Notes under the pieces: model-generated
What the model saw: the letters and a program-made list of their open reading frames with translations, nothing else
What the model was told of the DNA's origin: nothing
The model's database searches: none
In this document: positions 32,661 through 43,940 of the stretch, in pieces
Layout: the number at the start of each line of letters is the position of its first letter
Position numbering within the stretch: the first letter of the stretch is position 1
Translations under genes and position numbers: made by a program
DNA from: Apoderus coryli
Taxonomy: Eukaryota > Arthropoda > Insecta > Coleoptera > Attelabidae
NCBI GenBank assembly: GCA_911728435.2
Contig: OU452211.1
Location: forward strand, 6,138,001 to 6,202,000
Direction: 5' to 3'
DNA length: 64,000 nt

Positions 32661-34690
32661 TGTTATTATTCTTTATTCTGAAAAACATAGAGAAAAAAAT
32701 CTTTTATATTTTTTGCTGGATTGAATTCGCTTTATGCCCAAGTTACTGTACTAATGAAAAATTACGCAAATACCATAAAAGTAATAGGAATTATTTTTCT
32801 ATTTGTTGTGCAAAAATGTAGCACAAAATATAAAACGTTTTACAAACATAAAATTGTCATTAAGTTACAGAATTTACTCTAATTGCTTGGAAACGTTTTG
32901 CCTTGACCTAATGTTATGGTAGGTCGCTTTTGTTCTCTCTGCTGCACCTATTATTTTTTCATCAGTTAGAACAATCTTCGACGAAAATAGAATTATCGAC
33001 AAATCAGAGTTTCCTTTATACTCTTCCATTAAATATCTCCTTGGATTTTTAATGACTCTTTTTCTATTGGCTTCTATTTTTTATTTGGAAATTCTTAATT
33101 AATATTGTAGGATTTACGCTTATACAGGAAGTGATAAAGTTGCTTCTTTTATACGGATTTTTTTATTTTGTAAAATAAATAATTTGTAATTAATGAATGA
33201 ATAGGTACGTAGCTGCTAGTTAGATAAAAATACTGAATCAAATGTTTTCAAAATTGTACAATTCTTTGAACATAACAAGACGTTTAAATTGAGGTATCAC
33301 TCGACCCCCGTATCCATTAAATAAATAATAATCGAAAGCGGGGAGCCGGACTTTTTTTCCTTACTGTATATGTTATGTACATTTGAATAAAGTCGTTCTA
33401 TTTATTGTGTTTCATTGCATGTCTTTTAATTATGCAGGGTGGCCCATTAGTGTGTGGGCGGAAGATATCTCAATATCTATAAGCGATAGACAAAAAAATT
33501 CTTTACAAAACTTTTAGGCACTGAAAAGATGTACAACCCAAAAATAATCTTAATTATAGAGGGTTGTTCACAAACGCGCAGCAGACCAAATTTGCTTTTT
33601 CTTAATGCGACACCCGGTTCTATTTTAACATAAATAAATGCCACTCTAAAAGACAAGAAAAATGACGCAGAGTTGATATGACTAGGTCCAATAGTTTTTG
33701 GAATGTTTGTACGTATATTAGAGCACATTTTGACACAAATTCAAGGTGTTGTGGTTATTACTACAGAAACAAAAAACCGATCAATTTTTCGTGTTAGGTT
33801 CATTTGACTTCCCTTATTTTCTTCGTTTTACTGGATTTCATTGACCCCTGATTTGTAATTGTTCAAGGTCACATTTTCTAAATTGTATTTTCATGTCAAT
33901 CTGCTTAAATCCGAGAATTAATTTTTTATTGATTGAAATATTTCATGAGCATAAGGCTAACCAATTTTTCATAAAAAAAGAATTACCAACAAAAGTCGCA
34001 ACTTTTTTTCATTTTCAGTAATTAGTTTTAATTTCATAAATTACAAATAATAGAGGCTCTTAAAACATAAAAAGAAGCTGGTTTAAACACATTTTTGTAC
34101 AATTTTAGTCTAAACAGACTACAATCTAAGCTTCTAAAGACTGCAGAAGTGCCGCAAACAAAGTTGGGTCGACATTTTGAGAATTTGCTAAAATTAAATT
34201 TGACACAAAGATTGTTTAGAGATTTTTTTTAGATGAGAAATAAAAGTAGAATCTCTACATAAGATTACTATTTGAATAATTATTATCAGTATATTATTAT
34301 ATCAATAACATGAAATGAATCCTTTCTGTATTGTGCAATTTTAATTACTTTAAAAAATACATCTGGGGTAGATACAGTTAAAATATTAAAATATACGGAC
34401 CTGATTTTGACCTCTTTGCTCTGCCATTCTGTATGCCGATCGAAACTGATAAGGATGGCGGCGATTTCCTGAAAGCAACAAAACACAGAATAAGAGTTAT
34501 TTCTGATAGACATCACAGAATACGTTTTCTACTAGAGAACTGTATATAAGATAGAGATATCGTATTTGGTATAATAGAAAATATTGACCTGTCAATAAAT
34601 GCAAATATCTGCAGGATTAAGTTATTTATACCAACTACTCTGTAATGTATTAGTTATTATTTAAAATAAGCAAAGGATCCACACTATTGC
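32661..34690. other. non-coding; no gene seen
   Basis: AT-rich sequence with a GCAGGGTGGCCCATTAG tip at 33436 and no recognisable protein. The 83-residue frame at 33477-33728 (-) lies just inside that tip and is probably repeat sequence. Confidence 0.45.
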
Positions 34691-34692
34691 TA

Positions 34693-34983
34693 GGCAAACG
34701 AATCTGTGACAACGAAAGGAATGCGAACAAAAAAATCCTATAGTGCCAAATTTAACTACAAAAAATCACTAGTTCTAGAAAAGAAGTAGTATTAATTTGA
34801 AAATCGATTTTTTACAATTACAAATAATAATAATGAAAAAAGCTCAGCATTTTTAAGTGATTGTTTGTTTTATTTTTATTTAATAACTACAATTTTTACC
34901 ACTGAATATTAAAATATGGAAAAGAAATTACGATCTTCTGTAACATCGGCAATACCACGCGAAATAGGTGGTTAGACGCCGCC
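34693..34983. repeat. dispersed repeat B, copy 1
   Basis: ~290 bp that recur inverted at 60152-60436. They share AATTTAACTACAAAAAA, ATCGATTTTTTACAATTA, GAAAAAAGCTCAGCATTTTT and ATCGGCAATACCACGCGAAA, ending in a GACGCCGC patch. Confidence 0.75.
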
Positions 34984-35164
34984 TGAATGGTCCTAATTGG
35001 TGTGTAGACCCTCGAAAATGGCTACCACCTGCCTCGCACAGGACAATAGAAAGTGCTGAGAGTTCATATTCTCTGTTGTTCTTTGGTATAACCGTAGTAA
35101 TGAGTTAATTAGAAGAATCTTGTTTTATGTAAGAACATTTTTTTTCACAAAATGGTAAGTTGTT

Positions 35165-35470
35165 ATTTTAAATTCGACCCTATATATAAATTGAATATTT
35201 GTTGGATTCTACTTGTAATTCTAAAGATAGTTCATGTATAATATGATCTACCTATGTCCAGCCGTTTTCGAAATATCTGATATTTTATGTCAAAAATGAT
35301 TAAAAAATTTTATTATAGGGAAGCTTTAATAATTTAATTTGTTGGGATATCCTAGTAGTTATAGACCTACTTTAGGCGCCTATGTATAGTTTTTAATAAA
35401 TATTAATAAAAGGTAACTGGCAACCCCAAATTTTTTTATATTTTTTACATTTTTACATCAAAAATAATTT
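35165..35470. repeat. dispersed repeat A, second member
   Basis: Contains GGATTCTACTTGTAATTCTA through AGTTCATGTATAAT, seen inverted at 39290-39330, and AAGCTTTAATAATTTAATTT through TAGGCGCCTA, seen inverted at 32588-32650. Confidence 0.6.
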
Positions 35471-37390
35471 TTCAATATTTTCCTGAAAACTGAAAGTAAG
35501 AGATAAAGCTAGGGATCCAATTCAAATCTAAAAAACGGATTATACGAATGCGTGACTGAATTATATATTGCTTTAACAGCGTTGATATATCTTTTTTACA
35601 TTTCAAATTACTGTATAAATTCCTATTTTATTACAAACACAGAAAAATGAATTAGTTTTAGTGGTAAAACCCACCAAATAAAATATAACGAAAAAAAAAA
35701 CGAAACTACCAAGATTTCTGCCATCGCACGAAAGAGATTATAAAAAAATGGATGTTATCGCGTGTATGTTCGCAGCTCCCCAGCAGTTGTAAAAATATCT
35801 GTACAACACCAGGGGTAAAAATCATTTCATTTCATATATAATGTTATTTGTATTATTATTATTAGAAGAACGGCCTCACTGAAAATGGCGTGTATACGTT
35901 ATTTCCAAATTTGACACATCTATAAATCACGTCCACGAAAAACGGCGTTTTTAATTAAAACAAACTAACAAAATAATATGTACTTATACCACGTTTTGAT
36001 TGAGTGCCTCCACAATTTAATTCATTATATTTCTGTGCCTGTTAGTTATTTTACGAGTGCTTTTATGTTTAAAATTGCAATATTTCTGGTAAATTAACGC
36101 ACCTTTTTACTTTCCCGCAGAGGGTTAAAAAAAAATTGAGATAAAAACGGATATAACCATTTTGAAGTTCCTTGAGACGATTAATACCATTTCAAGATGG
36201 AAGTCTGTGTGTCTCTGTATGTGTTCTTCCACGATAGCGCCTAAACGCTTTCACGAATGGAGCTAAATTTTGGTGTATGAGTTTGGGGGAGTCCTAGGAT
36301 GAACCCATTAGTTTTTGGTTGAAATCGCTTTAGTCCTGTGACAGGGGTGGACCCAACCGCCAAATTTTCAAATAGCAGTAGGAGTCGAGTGATACATCAT
36401 TTTAAAGCATCTTTTATCTACTTTACAGTGCAACAAGACACTACGCCACGCATGGTTGATTAATTTGGACACTATTTGGGTGGTTTTATGGTTGTTTTCT
36501 CTTAGTTTTTATAGGGATATTACAAGTGCCTAAAGAATCTGGGAAATCTAATATTTTGTGAATATTATTTTAAATAGATTGTTTCCAAATTTTTCTAAAC
36601 TGTCCTTTCAGTCATAAGACTTACTGGGTACTTAAGGGTCTGTTTTCTTTTATCCTATAGTTTATTGGTATGGGTTTTTCGAAAAGCAATAAACACTCTG
36701 CAAAGATAAAGGGGACTAGAAACAGATGGCTATGTTTTGTTAGAAGAATGAATTATGTAGTTACGGGACGGTCATTGTCGAGACACCTCCAAAACTTTTA
36801 AATTGTTTAAATTAACAAATTAGTTGTAAGATTCAGCAAGGTGCGATATTATCTACAAAGCTTTTTTTGCCTCCCAATATTTGACTCACATTTGGGCTTA
36901 GTCTTGGTCGGTTCTTTTTATTGCTAAGTAAAAGCCTTTCATTAGAATTGCGAAATCATATTTTACCCTTATTGTAGTTTTACTGTGTGAGAGTGGAATG
37001 TGTTCGGATCTACAGTAAAAGGAATATCGACTTTAAGTTAAAATATAATTAGTAATAACTCATCATTACAGACGAAATAGAAATATATAGGTATAGAAAA
37101 TTCCAGTTTTCACAATACCGTCCTACATTTTTGTCAAACCGTCAATGGCATAAAGAAAATATGCAGAGAATTCTTTGTTTCTGAGATACAAAATGTTGCA
37201 TTTTCAGTCACCCCCTATATCTCAGCTCTCTGATGTCTTATCAGAAACGTGAAAACGGGTGCTAATAGAACTTTTTACGTATAATCCAGTGGCAGACTTA
37301 TAATTTTTTCCGGAGGTACTGTTTTTGAGTTATGATCCAAACTTATAATTCTTCTAATGGGACCTGCTGTATATTTTAATGTCATTAAAT
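35471..37390. other. non-coding; one dispersed repeat copy
   Basis: No gene seen. The region at 36278-36425 recurs at 62634-62790 (TCCTAGGATGAACCCATTAG and GCAGTAGG-GTCGAGTGAT). 36540-36598 recurs at 2637-2698. Confidence 0.5.
36278..36425 (+). repeat. dispersed repeat C, copy 1
   Basis: Shares GTCCTAGGATGAACCCATTA, TTGAAATCGCTTTAG, CAACCGCCAAATTTTCA and TTTTAAAGCAT with 62634-62790 in the same orientation. Confidence 0.7.
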
Positions 37391-38473
37391 TGCATTATTT
37401 ATTCCCTTGGAAGTGATATATTTATAATAGTAAATTTACATTTTTTTATTTCTGCATTGAAATTTTCTTGTGACATGGGAATGTTCAATAATCTATGAAA
37501 GTATGACTCGAAGGCTGCTAGTTTATGTGAGAAGGGATGGTTAGATGTAGCAGGTATTACTGCTGTCGTACTAGAGGGTTTATGGTAAATAGAGAACGAA
37601 AGATGATTATTGTATCTATAGATGTTAATATCAAGGAAAGGGATGACGTTCTTAGTTTCTATTTCATATGTGAAGTTTATACGATCGTGTAAGGTATTCA
37701 TAAAGGTTAGCACTTCGTCTAGTAAAATAGAAACATGTCACCATAATATACAGGATGTTGTAAACTTCGTTTCTCTAAGTTGCACATAAAGATTTCTGCA
37801 AGAAGTGGGGATATGTTAGAACCCATGGGTAGACCCTCGATTTGTCTATATATCCTGTCATTAAATTGGAAGAAATTTTATTCGACTGTTATATTAGGTA
37901 GGTAGAAGAAGTAGGTTGTAGATATTATTGACATTGGTAGTATCAAGATTAGAATTCGAGGTTAACATCTCCCTGACAAGAAATAGAGTTTCATTAGTAG
38001 GTACACTGGGGTAAAGGCAGGTTCTTGACATCAAAAGAAACAAGCATGGAAGTATCCGGACAATATACATCTTTAATTTTTTGGCATAGGTCAACTGAAT
38101 TCTTAACTGAAAAAGGTGGCTTGAAATTTGTAATATTTCTAATTTGATAATTCAGCCATTTAGCCAGTTTCGACGCTGGGGAATTATTATATGACACAAT
38201 GGGTCTAGCTGGTGTGTTAAGTTTGTGAGTTTTAAGTTGTCTTAATGTTGGAATTCTAGGATTCATTGATGTGAGTTTGTATTTGTTAGTACCGAGCTCC
38301 ACCAGAGTGTCTCTAGCAGCGTTAATCTCTCTTTTTAGTTTTGTCTGGTATGTGTTAAGTGGATTATTGTTTAGTAAAGTAAAATCGTCTGTGTACAAGA
38401 ATTCATTAACCTTCATGTTATATGTTGGTCTTTGTGCAGATGACAGTGCAGTTCCCTTTGTCAGCCGTAGTAA

Positions 38474-38486
38474 CAATTAAGTTATT
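38474..38486 (+). repeat. target-site duplication, left copy
   Basis: CAATTAAGTTATT, identical to 38754-38766, flanks the hammerhead element inside the Penelope frame. Confidence 0.85.
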
Positions 38487-38753
38487 TAAAAGGATGTGTT
38501 TGGCGACACCTAGTTTTCGTTGGTAGTACGCCGAGTGAACAACAGTTCCTATATCGGCTCGCCAAACACATCCTTTTACATCTCTGTACCGTGTGGGGTA
38601 TATACCACATTATTTACGAGGGTTTGGCTGTCAACTACTGACCGATCACCACTGATGAGTCGTGGATCGACGAAACGGCCGTCTGGTGAAAGTATAGTGG
38701 GTGACAGACAAACTCTCGGAGTTTAAGTCTTGTTTTGTTAAACAAGCCCACTT
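38487..38753 (+). mobile_element. short hammerhead-ribozyme retroelement, copy 1
   Basis: A 267-bp insertion bounded by an exact 13-bp duplication. It begins with the inverted block GATGTGTTTGGCGACACC and ~90 bases on meets its complement, GGCTCGCCAAACACATCC. The hammerhead ribozyme follows, and the element ends with a GTCTTGTTTTGTTAAACAAG tail hairpin. The same modules occur in the 57.4-58.3-kb element. There is no coding sequence, so it must depend on another element's enzymes. It is antisense to the Penelope frame it disrupts: deleting it and one TSD reads VNNNLI-VTTADKGT. Confidence 0.85.
38647..38688 (+). ncRNA. hammerhead ribozyme (type I), copy 1
   Basis: Stem I CACCA (38647-38651) pairs with TGGTG (38684-38688). 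Core CTGATGA (38652-38658) is complete. Stem II GTCG-TGGAT-CGAC (38659-38671), core GAAA (38672-38675), a minimal palindromic stem III CGGCCG (38676-38681), then the UC cleavage dinucleotide with the cut expected after 38683. All conserved core nucleotides are present. Minimal stem III hammerheads of this kind are known from Penelope-like elements and retrozymes, and often work best as dimers. Confidence 0.9.
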
Positions 38754-39290
38754 CAATTAAGTTATTGTTGACCAGTTTTGTTCGTAAATCTTTTATTAGT
38801 TTTTGTTCCCTATTAAAGGTGTTATTATTCATATTATTATAAGAATTATTTAACACATTCGTAATATTGGTTCTAAGGATTTCTTTATTCTTAGATTTTG
38901 ATATTTCAATAATTGATTCAAATTCCGCTGCTGTAATTTTGTGTAGGTATTGTATTTGAGTCCTTTATGAAGTAGTTCAATCTCATTATCACTAAATTCT
39001 GTATCTGAGAGGTTAAGTATGTTACTGTGGAAATTGAAGTTAGTAGCATTAATGTTAGGAGAAAACTCTCTGTTAAATTCTTTATTATCAAATTGAAGTA
39101 AATTGGACTCTGCTAAAGACTCTGAGGCGGTATCATAAAAAGTGTCGTTACTATTATGTGTGTCATTCGTGTTAGTGGTTGGTTTTGATGTGAGGTATTC
39201 CTATATTTCAAATTACTTATCTTATGTTTTAAACGTTCTTTTTTAACTTCTTCTTGATTGTGTATAAAGTATTTAATTTTTTCATATATT

Positions 39291-39440
39291 TATTATACAT
39301 GAACTATCTTTAGAATCCAAAAAAATATAATTTATATAGGATCCTATTTAGAATAAGCAAGTTGACACCAGATTGTTGCACAGTGTAGTTTCTCCATAAT
39401 CGATCGAAACCCTTACCTGTGGAATACCCAGTATATCTAT
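39291..39440. repeat. dispersed repeat A, third member (inverted)
   Basis: TACATGAACTATCTTTAGAA (39297) and TGTAGTTTCTCCATAATCGA (39386) are complements of 35205-35240 and 32310-32345. The end GGTATTCCACAGGTAAGGG (reverse) mirrors the GGGTGTCCCACCGGGAAGGG tip at 32290. Confidence 0.55.
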
Positions 39441-40225
39441 TTCAAATCACATGAAGGGAGCTAAAAATTCAATCAGTGCATTTCGAGTTACCGGGAGTTT
39501 TAAAATAATCAAGCAAGCGAAGTAAAGATAGAAGAAACATCGAGGCACATATAGACTCTAATCACAAAATCCCTTTGCGCCTTATACTCCTTACAAATAA
39601 TAATGCCGGATATGTGAGAAACAATCCTCTAAAATGTCTTTACTCTCATTTTATTTTTTTTATCCTCATTCCCTTACAGTCAACAATGGGGTGAACGAAA
39701 TCTGTGAAACTCAAAAAATAGGGTATTGTAGCTTGCTGCGTGGTCTTTGCAACAACGATGCAATAAACTGAATAACACACCAATGAGAAAAAGAAGACCG
39801 AATGGTGAATGTGGGACAAATATATAGAAGAACCAACAAAACTGACGTTATTGCACGTTTTTAGCGATAATAAAAAGTGTATTAGAGGTCTAATAATTTT
39901 GCTGGGAACAATTGTCTTTCTAGGGTGTGACATAAAATAAGCTATACAGTTGAGCTAGATTGTGTTAAAAATGACTAAAAGAAAAATTCACCAAACACTT
40001 GATTCGGAGAATAACTTATACCTATATGGCCAGATATAAAACTGAATAGCCCTATACGGAAAGGAACAACGAGTACAATAATAAACAAACTAGAATTGAA
40101 AAATATAGTTACGGAACAAAAATGTCGCCACGTGGAGCTTTTCAGTTAAAAAGTGACATATTTTTTTTCCTTCACATGTATACTCTTTCCAATCTTAGTC
40201 ATGCTATAAAAAACCACAACCCCAT
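39441..40225. other. non-coding
   Basis: No recognisable gene; the 95-residue minus-strand frame at 39646-39933 matches nothing I know. Confidence 0.4.
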
Positions 40226-40229
40226 ATTC

Positions 40230-41500
40230 CTTTGTAAAGTCAACGCCGACCTCCGCCGTTCATAGGCGCACCATTTTAACTTTTCATAACAATACCTACA
40301 TGCCTTACGATATTTTAAAAATCCTGCTGAATGCTGAATAATAACAGGGTCTATGGCCGGAAAAATGTAATCCACCGATTTTTGCCATATGTCAGTTTTG
40401 TCTAAATCAGATATAACGGTTCTTATATTCTCTAGGATTACAGCGTTTAAAGTCGGATTATGATTTCATTTTATCAACTGTTCTTTTAGACTGCCCCAAA
40501 CCAATTCTATTGGATTGAATATGCAGTAATATGGAGGTAAACGTAATATACTATGGCCATGTGTTTCGCAGATATGATCTATAACGTATTCTTTTTTAAA
40601 ATTGTGGTGTTTGATCGTTTCTAATAAAACATTTTTTACTGGAATTTTTTCTGGAATATTTATATTTTTAGATAAACTTTAATATATCCTCCTTTTTTGT
40701 ATTACTATTAGGTATTTTATTTAACATTCGCGAATGATAAGACGCATTATTCATAACGATAACTGAATTTGGGGAAATATTAGGTACTAGCTGTTCAGCA
40801 AATCGTTTTTCAAACAAATTTGCGATCATTTCTTTGTGGTAGTCCGCAGAAGACTGTCTTATGTTTTTGGCTGACCAGAGCAGTGCGTTGGGTACGAACC
40901 CCTTTTCACTTCTCGCATGTAGAATTATAACCCGTTTTCCTCTTGAACATGGAGCATTTAAAGTACAATTTGAGTCATGTCTACCCAACCGTACTTCACA
41001 GTATCATGCGTATCAAACCACGTCTCGTCAAGATATATTATCGTTCTGTTTGACTCGCGGTACTCTTTTATTTTACGCAAATATTCTTCACGCATTTCCA
41101 CAATATGGCGTGATTTTATTATTAATAAACGGTTATTAATTTTCTTATATTTATATCCGCACTCTAATAAAATACCTCTTAAAGTTTCCAAAGATCGATA
41201 ATTATAATTAGGGTATTCGCTCAGTTTATTCGAAATCATTTCTAAAGTAGGGACTTTATTTTCTTTATAAAAATTATGAATTTTTAAATTTTTGATTTTT
41301 CCGTTTTCTTTTAACAGAGTGATCTACAACAAACCCTTTTCTAATAAATATATTAATAGTAGAAACCGGAATCTTAGTTAATTCAACCATTCTTTTTATA
41401 ATATGTGTATTTGTCACTGCATTATTTTCAGACCTTAACTGATGATAAATATTTATTTGCTTTGCACATGTAAATCTTGATGTTTAAACTCCCAACATGT
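40230..41500 (-). pseudogene. IS630/Tc1-superfamily DDE transposase, broken
   Basis: Minus strand from ~41490: HQDLHVQSKQINIYHQLRSE, IPVSTINIFIRKGFV (HTH region), then NYNYRSLETLRGILLECGYK. The catalytic core is IIYLDETWFDTHDTVKYGW (first Asp, about 41040), a shift near 40975, VIILHARSEKGFV, SVIVMNNASYHSRML (about 40750), then after another break HSILRLPPYYCIFNPIELVW (Glu, about 40510). A C-terminal SVDYIFPAIDPV...YRKACRYCYEKLKW runs to about 40270. The second catalytic Asp (normally VMDNASYHS) reads Asn here. Three or more frame breaks. The architecture matches a widespread insect transposase with a DETWF...MDNAxYH...NPIELxW signature. Confidence 0.8.
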
Positions 41501-41547
41501 TCCGCTCGTGTCGTATACCATCATAACGTATCACGGTCCTATACACT

Positions 41548-41565
41548 GTCACTGTATACAGTGAC
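41548..41565. repeat. perfect 18-bp palindrome at abutting TIR tips
   Basis: GTCACTGTATACAGTGAC is its own complement. It looks like two CAGTGAC-type Tc1 termini meeting head to head over a TA, which is the target dinucleotide of this superfamily. It separates the IS630-like copy from the MITE at 41560. Confidence 0.6.
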
Positions 41566-41879
41566 GGAAAAAGGTTCATCCACTTGAGGTGTGATTAAAA
41601 ATTATTATGTAATTTGATAGATCTTCTTACATTTCATTAATCTAAAACTATTGAACAGATCATGGTTACAATATTCTGCCACCCTGTTTTACTGTCAGAC
41701 ACAAATTTTCTTCGTAAATTCCACATTAAGTCTTCGCCATACCATAAGATGTCCATCCGATTATATTTAGATTAATTTGAAAAAATAACACGTTGCCAAA
41801 AATTATTTGTTTTATTCATATTATATTTATTTGCAAACTCTAATCATTAACCCAATAGTTTTGCCAGTCCCTGTAGTTA
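41560..41879. mobile_element. Tc1-type MITE (~320 bp)
   Basis: CAGTGACGGAAAAAGG at the left and CCAGTCCCTG at the right form an imperfect TIR, with TA outside both. It has no coding sequence. The interior (TCTGCCACCCTGTTTTACTG, TTGCAAACTCTAATCATTAA) recurs at 47990-48210 (same direction) and 44445-44597 (inverted). Confidence 0.6.
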
Positions 41880-41984
41880 TTTTTATTATAAGTCGGCATC
41901 CTTTAACAAGCATGGTTTATTATACGTCTACTTTACTACTCGCCTCAGCGCTCTGAACTCGTTCAGCGAATCGATATCACCCGT

Positions 41985-42427
41985 CCGCCTATATTTTTGC
42001 ACTTCTGCACATATCATTCGCAAAATTGAAGTCTTCTGTTCAAAATGCCGGAAGTAAATGATGAATGACTCACATTCGGAATAGCCTAAATTTATGTTTT
42101 TTTTTTTTTAATTCTCTGCGCTGATGCTCTTGACAACGCCTGTTTCGCCCTCTAACATTCGGGTGGACGAGCATGGGTTATTTGCAACTGCACCCAAAAC
42201 TGTAATTTCCATGAATTCTTGCCGATATCGATATTATTGACAGTAGTCCGTGGTTTCAGAAACGCACCAAAATTAATAAGGTTACTTTTTAATCTTTGAA
42301 ACATCGAATTCGATGGCTGCACTCTCTCTGGATATCGGTTTTCGTAAAGATTCTTCGCAGCTTCTATATTTTCATTACACTCGATAAAGCATTTTAAAAT
42401 GTCATATTTTTCATAATTTTGATACAT
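41985..42427 (-). pseudogene. mariner-superfamily transposase N-terminus (DUF4817-type)
   Basis: MYQNYEKYDILKCFIECNEN, then AAKNLYENRYPERVQPSNSM, is the DUF4817-like helix-turn-helix (YxxxExxDIL...ARxLYxxRYPxRxxPS) that opens this transposase group. FQRLKSNLINFGAFLKPR follows. After a deletion the text resumes as NSWKLQFWVQLQITHARPPE, stop, and beyond it fragments such as GILNRRLQFCE (about 42045). The catalytic domain is absent. The homologous first half of the protein is present in the element at 44.6-46.4 kb. Confidence 0.7.
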
Positions 42428-43760
42428 TTTTAAATTATTACAACTTATTTTATTTTAGATGACTACCGAACTTGCAAAATATTATTTAAAACCACTTTTT
42501 TACAAACATAACTTTGACGTACCAAACTTTTTAACAAATTTGGCAGCTAATATTAATTTGAAGATTACTTAATATTTGTTATTATTATTTGTAAAAGAAC
42601 CTGTACAATCCAATTAAAATTTCACTCAGTTAATATTTTTGTTATTTTCAAGATTGGTCCACATATTATAATACAATTATTTAAAATATTTTATTGAATC
42701 CCTACTGGTTTAATTAAATTTAGAGTGGTTGTTATTAAACGAACAAATAATTATAACATTTAATTGAATTATTCCCACTAAAATACAACAAGCAAAAAAA
42801 ACTCTCAAAACACAATCAATAAAAACAGGATCTAATTGCTGCACGAAACTTAATTAACGTTAACTATCGAAACCGTGCCCCAATAATATAGTTTCAACTC
42901 TTTTACATCCTCTGTGTTGTTATATTATGCATTTTTTAACATTTTTATTTAGAGAGAAATAAAAAAAAAATAAAACACGAAACGAAATAATTAACATGAG
43001 GCCGGCATTTTGATTGACATTTAAAAAAAAATTAGTGACAAAAGTTAAAAAACACTCTGGCGAGTTCACATTTTCCATGCGTTATTAGCCTATGTTATAA
43101 TTTGGTTCGGCATTTTTAAAATATCCCTTCATTAAGGGAGTGTTGTATAAAAACCGATATTATAATAAAACAGAAGCGTTTTCTGGAAATAAAAACTCCA
43201 TAATAATTATAAAGTAATTACAAAAAATTAATTTTCTAAATGAAAGGGTTGTTTTACTATGGCAACTATTTATATTTTGGCCTTGGCTTCGCTGGCAACA
43301 AGAAAACCAACCCAGGAAAGCTCTCCCAGAGGAAAGCTTTATGTTGCAAGTGAAAATCCGTCAGAGACTTTTTGCATGATAACAAATTATTCAATAAATG
43401 TTTACGTTCAGTTGTGGTTTAGCGTTACGCAGAATCCTTCATGTGTTGAGGTGCGAGACATCTATTTAGTTTAACAAAATTAGCAGACTACCAAGAAAAG
43501 TAAAGTTAAAGCTATTCTCTATCCAGTAATACAACGCAACAGTTTTTTTTCCGTGTCCTCAGTACTTGCTTCTTGCCATAATAACTGACGAAGAACAGAA
43601 ATACCAGCCAATGTAGGTACATCATTTTAAATTTTGAGACTATTAGGAAGTTTAACTTCGAAAGAATATATTAATCCACCTTAATATGGAGAATGAGAAT
43701 ATTATACAAAAACACTAAAGATGACCAAACACGATGAAGTTCCATACTTATTATTATGTT
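42428..43760. other. non-coding
   Basis: No gene recognised. The 71-residue frame at 43259-43474 (+) has a hydrophobic start (MATIYILALASLAT) but no other support. Confidence 0.4.
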
Positions 43761-43940
43761 GCTTGTTACATAAAGTAACAAGCGTTTCGTAAATAACGCC
43801 TCCCGCTAGGAAATTCGGGCGCATCTAGTGTTGGCAATAGGATATAATGTAGTTGTTGCTTCTTGTCCGGCCATCGTTTGTGAACTGTGTTGTACCGGGC
43901 ATATTGCCGGCTCACGCTAGATGTCGCCAAAAACATCTCT
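43761..43940 (+). mobile_element. hammerhead-element family member lacking the ribozyme
   Basis: GCTTGTTACATAAAGTAACA through GGGCGCATCTAGTGTTGGCA, ATAGGATATAATG-AGTTGTT, CCGGGCATATTGCC and GATGTCGCCAAAAACATCT. It follows 58125-58300 module by module, starting at the tail hairpin. The ribozyme half is missing, so it is truncated or a separate subfamily. No TSD was found. Confidence 0.7.

Larger units (their letters stand above)
37395..39290 (-). pseudogene. Penelope-like element (reverse transcriptase), broken
   Basis: Read on the minus strand: a KKERLKHKISNLK basic block (about 39245-39205), an N-terminal region ending KLVNNNLI, then across a 267-bp insertion VTTADKGT (about 38475-38452), a TYQTKLKREINAA linker, LTSMNPRIPTLRQLKTHK, ARPIVSYNNSPASKLAKWL, FDVKNLPLP (motif A area), QIEGLPMGSNISPLLAEIF (about 37830) and a degenerate YVDD site (YGDMF). 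INFTYEIETKNVIPFLDINI, then HPFSHKLAAFESYFHRLLNI follow. This order is specific to Penelope RTs. Stops and shifts occur near 37990, 37870 and 37720. It ends at 37399 without the GIY-YIG endonuclease domain that usually follows. Confidence 0.85.

Noticed and set aside
33477..33728. 83-residue minus-strand frame as a gene
   Set aside because: It starts just inside a GCAGGGTGG repeat tip and has no recognisable motif.
38487..38753. Reading the 267-bp insert as an ordinary DNA-transposon MITE
   Set aside because: No terminal inverted repeat spans it, the TSD is 13 bp, and it carries a complete hammerhead motif; these fit a retroelement better.
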